Positions 61,753-64,000 of a stretch of 64,000 bases of DNA are shown here, piece by piece. Each line of letters starts with the position of its first letter. Within the stretch, counting starts at the first letter, position 1. Source of the DNA: Lysobacter sp. (GTDB taxonomy: Bacteria > Pseudomonadota > Gammaproteobacteria > Xanthomonadales > Xanthomonadaceae); NCBI GenBank assembly GCA_008015835.1, contig SSGH01000037.1, positions 1-64,000 of the forward strand, in the 5' to 3' direction. The notes beneath the pieces were generated by a model that saw only the letters and a program-made list of their open reading frames with translations, had not been told where the DNA came from and did no database searches. Both the position numbers and the translations under genes were made by a program.

Positions 61753-62700
61753 ATGTGCTTGATCGCGCTCGCCTGGCGCACGCATCCGCGCTACCGCTTA
61801 GTGTTGGCCGCCAATCGCGACGAATTCCATGCGCGGCCGACGCTGCCGCTGGACGCATGGCGCGACGATCCGGGCGTGATCGGCGGCCGCGACGCGCTGC
61901 ATGGCGGCGGCTGGCTGGCGCTGCGCGGACGCCGCTTGGCGGCGGTGACGAACGTACGCCGCCCTGGCGACGACACCGGTCGTACGCGCGGCGCATTGGT
62001 CGCCGAATTCGTGCGAGGCGGATCCGACGCCGACCCGTTGGCGGCGATCGCGCGCGATGCGATGACCTTTCGTCCGTTCAATCTGCTGGCCTACGACGGA
62101 CGCACGCTGAGCTTCGCGACCAATCGCGCCGAACCCCGCGGCGAAGCGCGGTTCGCGCGGCATGCGTTCGAACCCGGCGTACACGGCGTCTCCAACGGCG
62201 CGCTCGACGCGCCCTGGCCGAAAACGCGGGCGCTGACCGCGCGGCTGGCGGCCTGGTCGGCGATAGCCGCGTCGCGCCCGGACGATGCGACGAACGACGC
62301 GACGGACCACGCGCCCGATCTCGCGCCGCTCTTCGCCGCGCTCGGCGACACCGCGATCGCGCCGGACGCGTCGCTGCCGGATACCGGGATCGATCTGGAA
62401 CTCGAGCGCTTCCTCTCGCCCGCATTCATTCGCGGCGAACGTTACGGCACGCGCGCCAGCACGGTGGTGTTGATCGCCGACGACCATGCCCGCATCGTCG
62501 AACGCCGCTTCGGCCCGGAGGGTGTGTTCGAGGGCGAAACCGATCTGCGCGTGGCGTTCGAGGACGTGACGTTCGAGAGCGTGGCGTTCGAGGACGTGGC
62601 GTTCGAGAGCCTGCCTTTCGAAGGCGCGCCAATCGAGGGCGCGCCGCTCGACGACGTCGCACCGGAACGCCAGTCGCAGCGCGCGGAGCCGATGGAATGA
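61753..62700 (+). CDS. NRDE (TANGO2-like) family protein with pentapeptide-like tail
   Basis: 315 residues. It begins MCLIALAWRTHPRYRLVLAANRDEFHARPT, carrying the name-giving NRDE and Cys2 in Ntn-hydrolase position. GGRDALHGGGWLALRGRRLAAVTNVR and GVSNGALDAPWPKT are family hallmarks. The last ~50 residues (after the conserved RRFGPEG) contain about seven five-residue units such as AFEDV, TFESV, AFEDV, AFESL, PFEGA, PIEGA and PLDDV, encoded by a 30-nt tandem repeat. NRDE/TANGO2 proteins are linked to haem and lipid handling in eukaryotes; the bacterial role is unclear. Confidence 0.85.
   Translation: MCLIALAWRTHPRYRLVLAANRDEFHARPTLPLDAWRDDPGVIGGRDALHGGGWLALRGRRLAAVTNVRRPGDDTGRTRGALVAEFVRGGSDADPLAAIARDAMTFRPFNLLAYDGRTLSFATNRAEPRGEARFARHAFEPGVHGVSNGALDAPWPKTRALTARLAAWSAIAASRPDDATNDATDHAPDLAPLFAALGDTAIAPDASLPDTGIDLELERFLSPAFIRGERYGTRASTVVLIADDHARIVERRFGPEGVFEGETDLRVAFEDVTFESVAFEDVAFESLPFEGAPIEGAPLDDVAPERQSQRAEPME
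62551..62610 (+). repeat. 30-nt tandem repeat in the NRDE gene
   Basis: 62551-62580 and 62581-62610 are identical except for one base (A versus G) and each encodes two five-residue units. Confidence 0.85.
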
Positions 62701-62761
62701 ATCGCTTCCCGCGTTCGTTCGACGGTTCTGGTCGCATGCGCTCTATGCACAACGCCGCCGC

Positions 62762-63487
62762 ATGAATCGACGCGGCCGTTGGCTGTTCGGACTGAGCGGC
62801 GTCGCGGTCGCGCTGGCGTGCCTGGATTCGCCGGTGCTCTTGCCGTATCCGCTGTTCGTCGCGAGCGCGCTGTTCGGTTGGCGGCCGTTCGATGCGCGAT
62901 CGCCGAACGCGCGCCCGTGGCTGCGCCTGTTGGTGGCGACCCTGCTGGCGACCGGCGTGCTGGAAACCGGCGCCTGGGCCCACAACTTTGTTCGCGACGC
63001 GGCGGAACCGGCGCTGTTCCATCCGCAACTGTTCGCCGACCTACTGATCGCCGTCGGCTTTTACCTCGGTTGGTGGCTGACGTGGCGCTGGCGATTGCGG
63101 CGCGATCGTTATTCGCTCGCCGAGGTGTTCTGGATCACGGCGACCTACGGCGTGCTGATCGAACAGCGAGGCGCGATTTTTCTTCAAGGCTTAGCGACGC
63201 TGCCGCTCGGCCTCGCGTTGTGGGCGTTCGTCGCGCTGTCTTACGGCTCGACGATGGCGCTCGCATACGTCTGGGCCGGCGGCTCCGACGCGTTCGCGCC
63301 GCTCGCCCGCGCATCGAGCCCGCGCGACGCGCGACCGCTCGTCGCCCGCCTCGCGAAGTATCTCCTGCCCTGGCTGGGGCTCTTCATCGCGTCGGTCGCG
63401 CTGATCGTATTGTGGAATTGGCCGCTCGAAGCGCTGGATCTGCTGCCGCCCAAGCGCCTGCCGATGCGCGCGCACCCGTTTTGGTGA
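62762..63487 (+). CDS. Polytopic membrane protein, unknown
   Basis: 241 residues with five or so hydrophobic segments: ~8-38, ~55-75, ~93-109, ~139-165 and ~205-222. There are Arg-rich loops (WRWRLRRDRYS) between helices. The length and lack of conserved motifs prevent assignment. It follows the NRDE gene by 61 nt on the same strand and could be co-transcribed. Confidence 0.65.
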   Translation: MNRRGRWLFGLSGVAVALACLDSPVLLPYPLFVASALFGWRPFDARSPNARPWLRLLVATLLATGVLETGAWAHNFVRDAAEPALFHPQLFADLLIAVGFYLGWWLTWRWRLRRDRYSLAEVFWITATYGVLIEQRGAIFLQGLATLPLGLALWAFVALSYGSTMALAYVWAGGSDAFAPLARASSPRDARPLVARLAKYLLPWLGLFIASVALIVLWNWPLEALDLLPPKRLPMRAHPFW

Positions 63488-63571
63488 GTCGCACGCCCGT
63501 CTGGCTTCGCGCCACGTCTGGCCGGCCGCAAAATGTTCGGCGCGACGCGCACGAAGCGCGGGGAGAAGCCC

Positions 63572-63577
63572 TAGAAT
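63572..63577 (+). promoter_or_regulatory. Possible -10 box TAGAAT before the last gene
   Basis: CCCTAGAATGAC is 82 nt before the ATG of the terminal partial gene and resembles the boxes of rsgA, maeB and aceE. Confidence 0.35.
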
Positions 63578-63659
63578 GACGCTCGCTCGCATCGGATGCG
63601 CCGTCGTCTCGCTCCGCGATCGAGCGCATTTCTCTTTCGGTCGCTGCGGGTAGAGTCGG

Positions 63660-64000
63660 ATGTCGTTTTGGGCGGTGGTGTACGCGATCGGAGCGGCGCA
63701 GGCCATGCTGTTGGCGTCCACGCTGTGGAAGCGCACCGCCAACCCTCACGCCAACCGGCTGTTGTCGGTTTTTTTGGGACTTTGCGGTCTCGATCTGATC
63801 GTGCGCACCCTGTTCTACGCCGCTCCCGACCCGCGCTGGATGACGGCACTGACCTTCTTCACGCTGCTGCCGGCGCTGCACTGCGGATTTTTCTATGTCT
63901 ACGTCCGCACGCTGACCAGCGGGCGCCCGCTGCGCTGGCGGGATACGATCCACGCCGCCTTCTTTTTGATGGCGGTCGTCGGGACGGCCGCGTATCTGTA
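63660..64000 (+). CDS. N-terminal membrane domain of a probable membrane-anchored (AraC-type) regulator, 3' truncated
   Basis: About 113 codons are present before the window ends. The sequence MSFWAVVYAIGAAQAMLLASTLWKR, then NPHANRLLSVFLGLCGLDLIVRTLFY and further helices, has the arrangement of the multi-helix N-terminal domain found in membrane-bound AraC-family regulators. The DNA-binding part would lie beyond the window, so the identity is an inference from the start only. Confidence 0.5.
   Translation, partial: MSFWAVVYAIGAAQAMLLASTLWKRTANPHANRLLSVFLGLCGLDLIVRTLFYAAPDPRWMTALTFFTLLPALHCGFFYVYVRTLTSGRPLRWRDTIHAAFFLMAVVGTAAYL

Overview
The window is GC-rich chromosomal DNA from a gammaproteobacterium, most likely Xanthomonadales (Lysobacter/Xanthomonas relatives). 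The support is a QEGLA-motif protein, a MaeB malic enzyme, a homodimeric AceE beside a heterotetrameric E1, an SAH riboswitch on ahcY, a lysozyme-RTX protein with a Xanthomonas-type type IV secretion tail, and abundant palindromic REP elements with their RAYT transposase. No rRNA, tRNA, CRISPR array or prophage was seen.

Layout. 1-3.9 kb: 3' part of an ExeM/NucH-type secreted nuclease with DUF11 repeats. 4.1-8.6 kb: E1-alpha, E1-beta and E2 of a 2-oxo acid dehydrogenase (probably branched-chain), with a tandem-SH3 protein and a DUF1801 protein between them. 8.8-10.5 kb: small membrane protein, rhodanese, polysaccharide deacetylase. 10.7-13.5 kb: overlapping operon of alaA-like aminotransferase, SGNH hydrolase and methyltransferase. 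13.6-19.1 kb: rsgA, QEGLA protein, maeB. 19.3-22.9 kb: RAYT flanked by REP pairs, then aceE. 22.9-26.7 kb: an AT-richer accessory island with an ImmA/IrrE-type regulator plus DUF4411 PIN protein, an unknown membrane-anchored protein, and an SRA-like/HNH nuclease. 27-31.6 kb: a secreted protein, then a lipoprotein with a lysozyme-RTX-XVIPCD effector (probable immunity/effector pair). 31.7-38.4 kb: cold-shock protein and unknown or secreted proteins. 38.7-48.3 kb: GNAT enzyme, ahcY with SAH riboswitch, two gluzincin-type proteins, a large Asp-box repeat protein and a LolA-like protein. 48.4-51.7 kb: Anbu proteasome-like module.

The most notable region is 51.8-57.9 kb. It is a one-strand RiPP cluster: five small precursors sharing one double-glycine-type leader but with unrelated Asp/Thr/Ser/Glu-rich cores, a microviridin-type ATP-grasp ligase, a C39 peptidase-ABC exporter, and a membrane fusion protein lacking its hairpin. 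This is the expected gene set for a graspetide (omega-ester/amide peptide) family. One core is six tandem Asp-Ser/Thr-Gly-Thr hexads. An ECF sigma factor and a TPR-type Ser/Thr kinase (58.2-61.7 kb) lie divergently next to it.

A second notable observation is that the linkers of the E2 subunit are built from REP palindromes. One arm is identical over 25 bases to an intergenic copy 3 kb away. The window ends with an NRDE-family protein carrying a pentapeptide-like tail, a membrane protein and the start of a membrane-anchored regulator.
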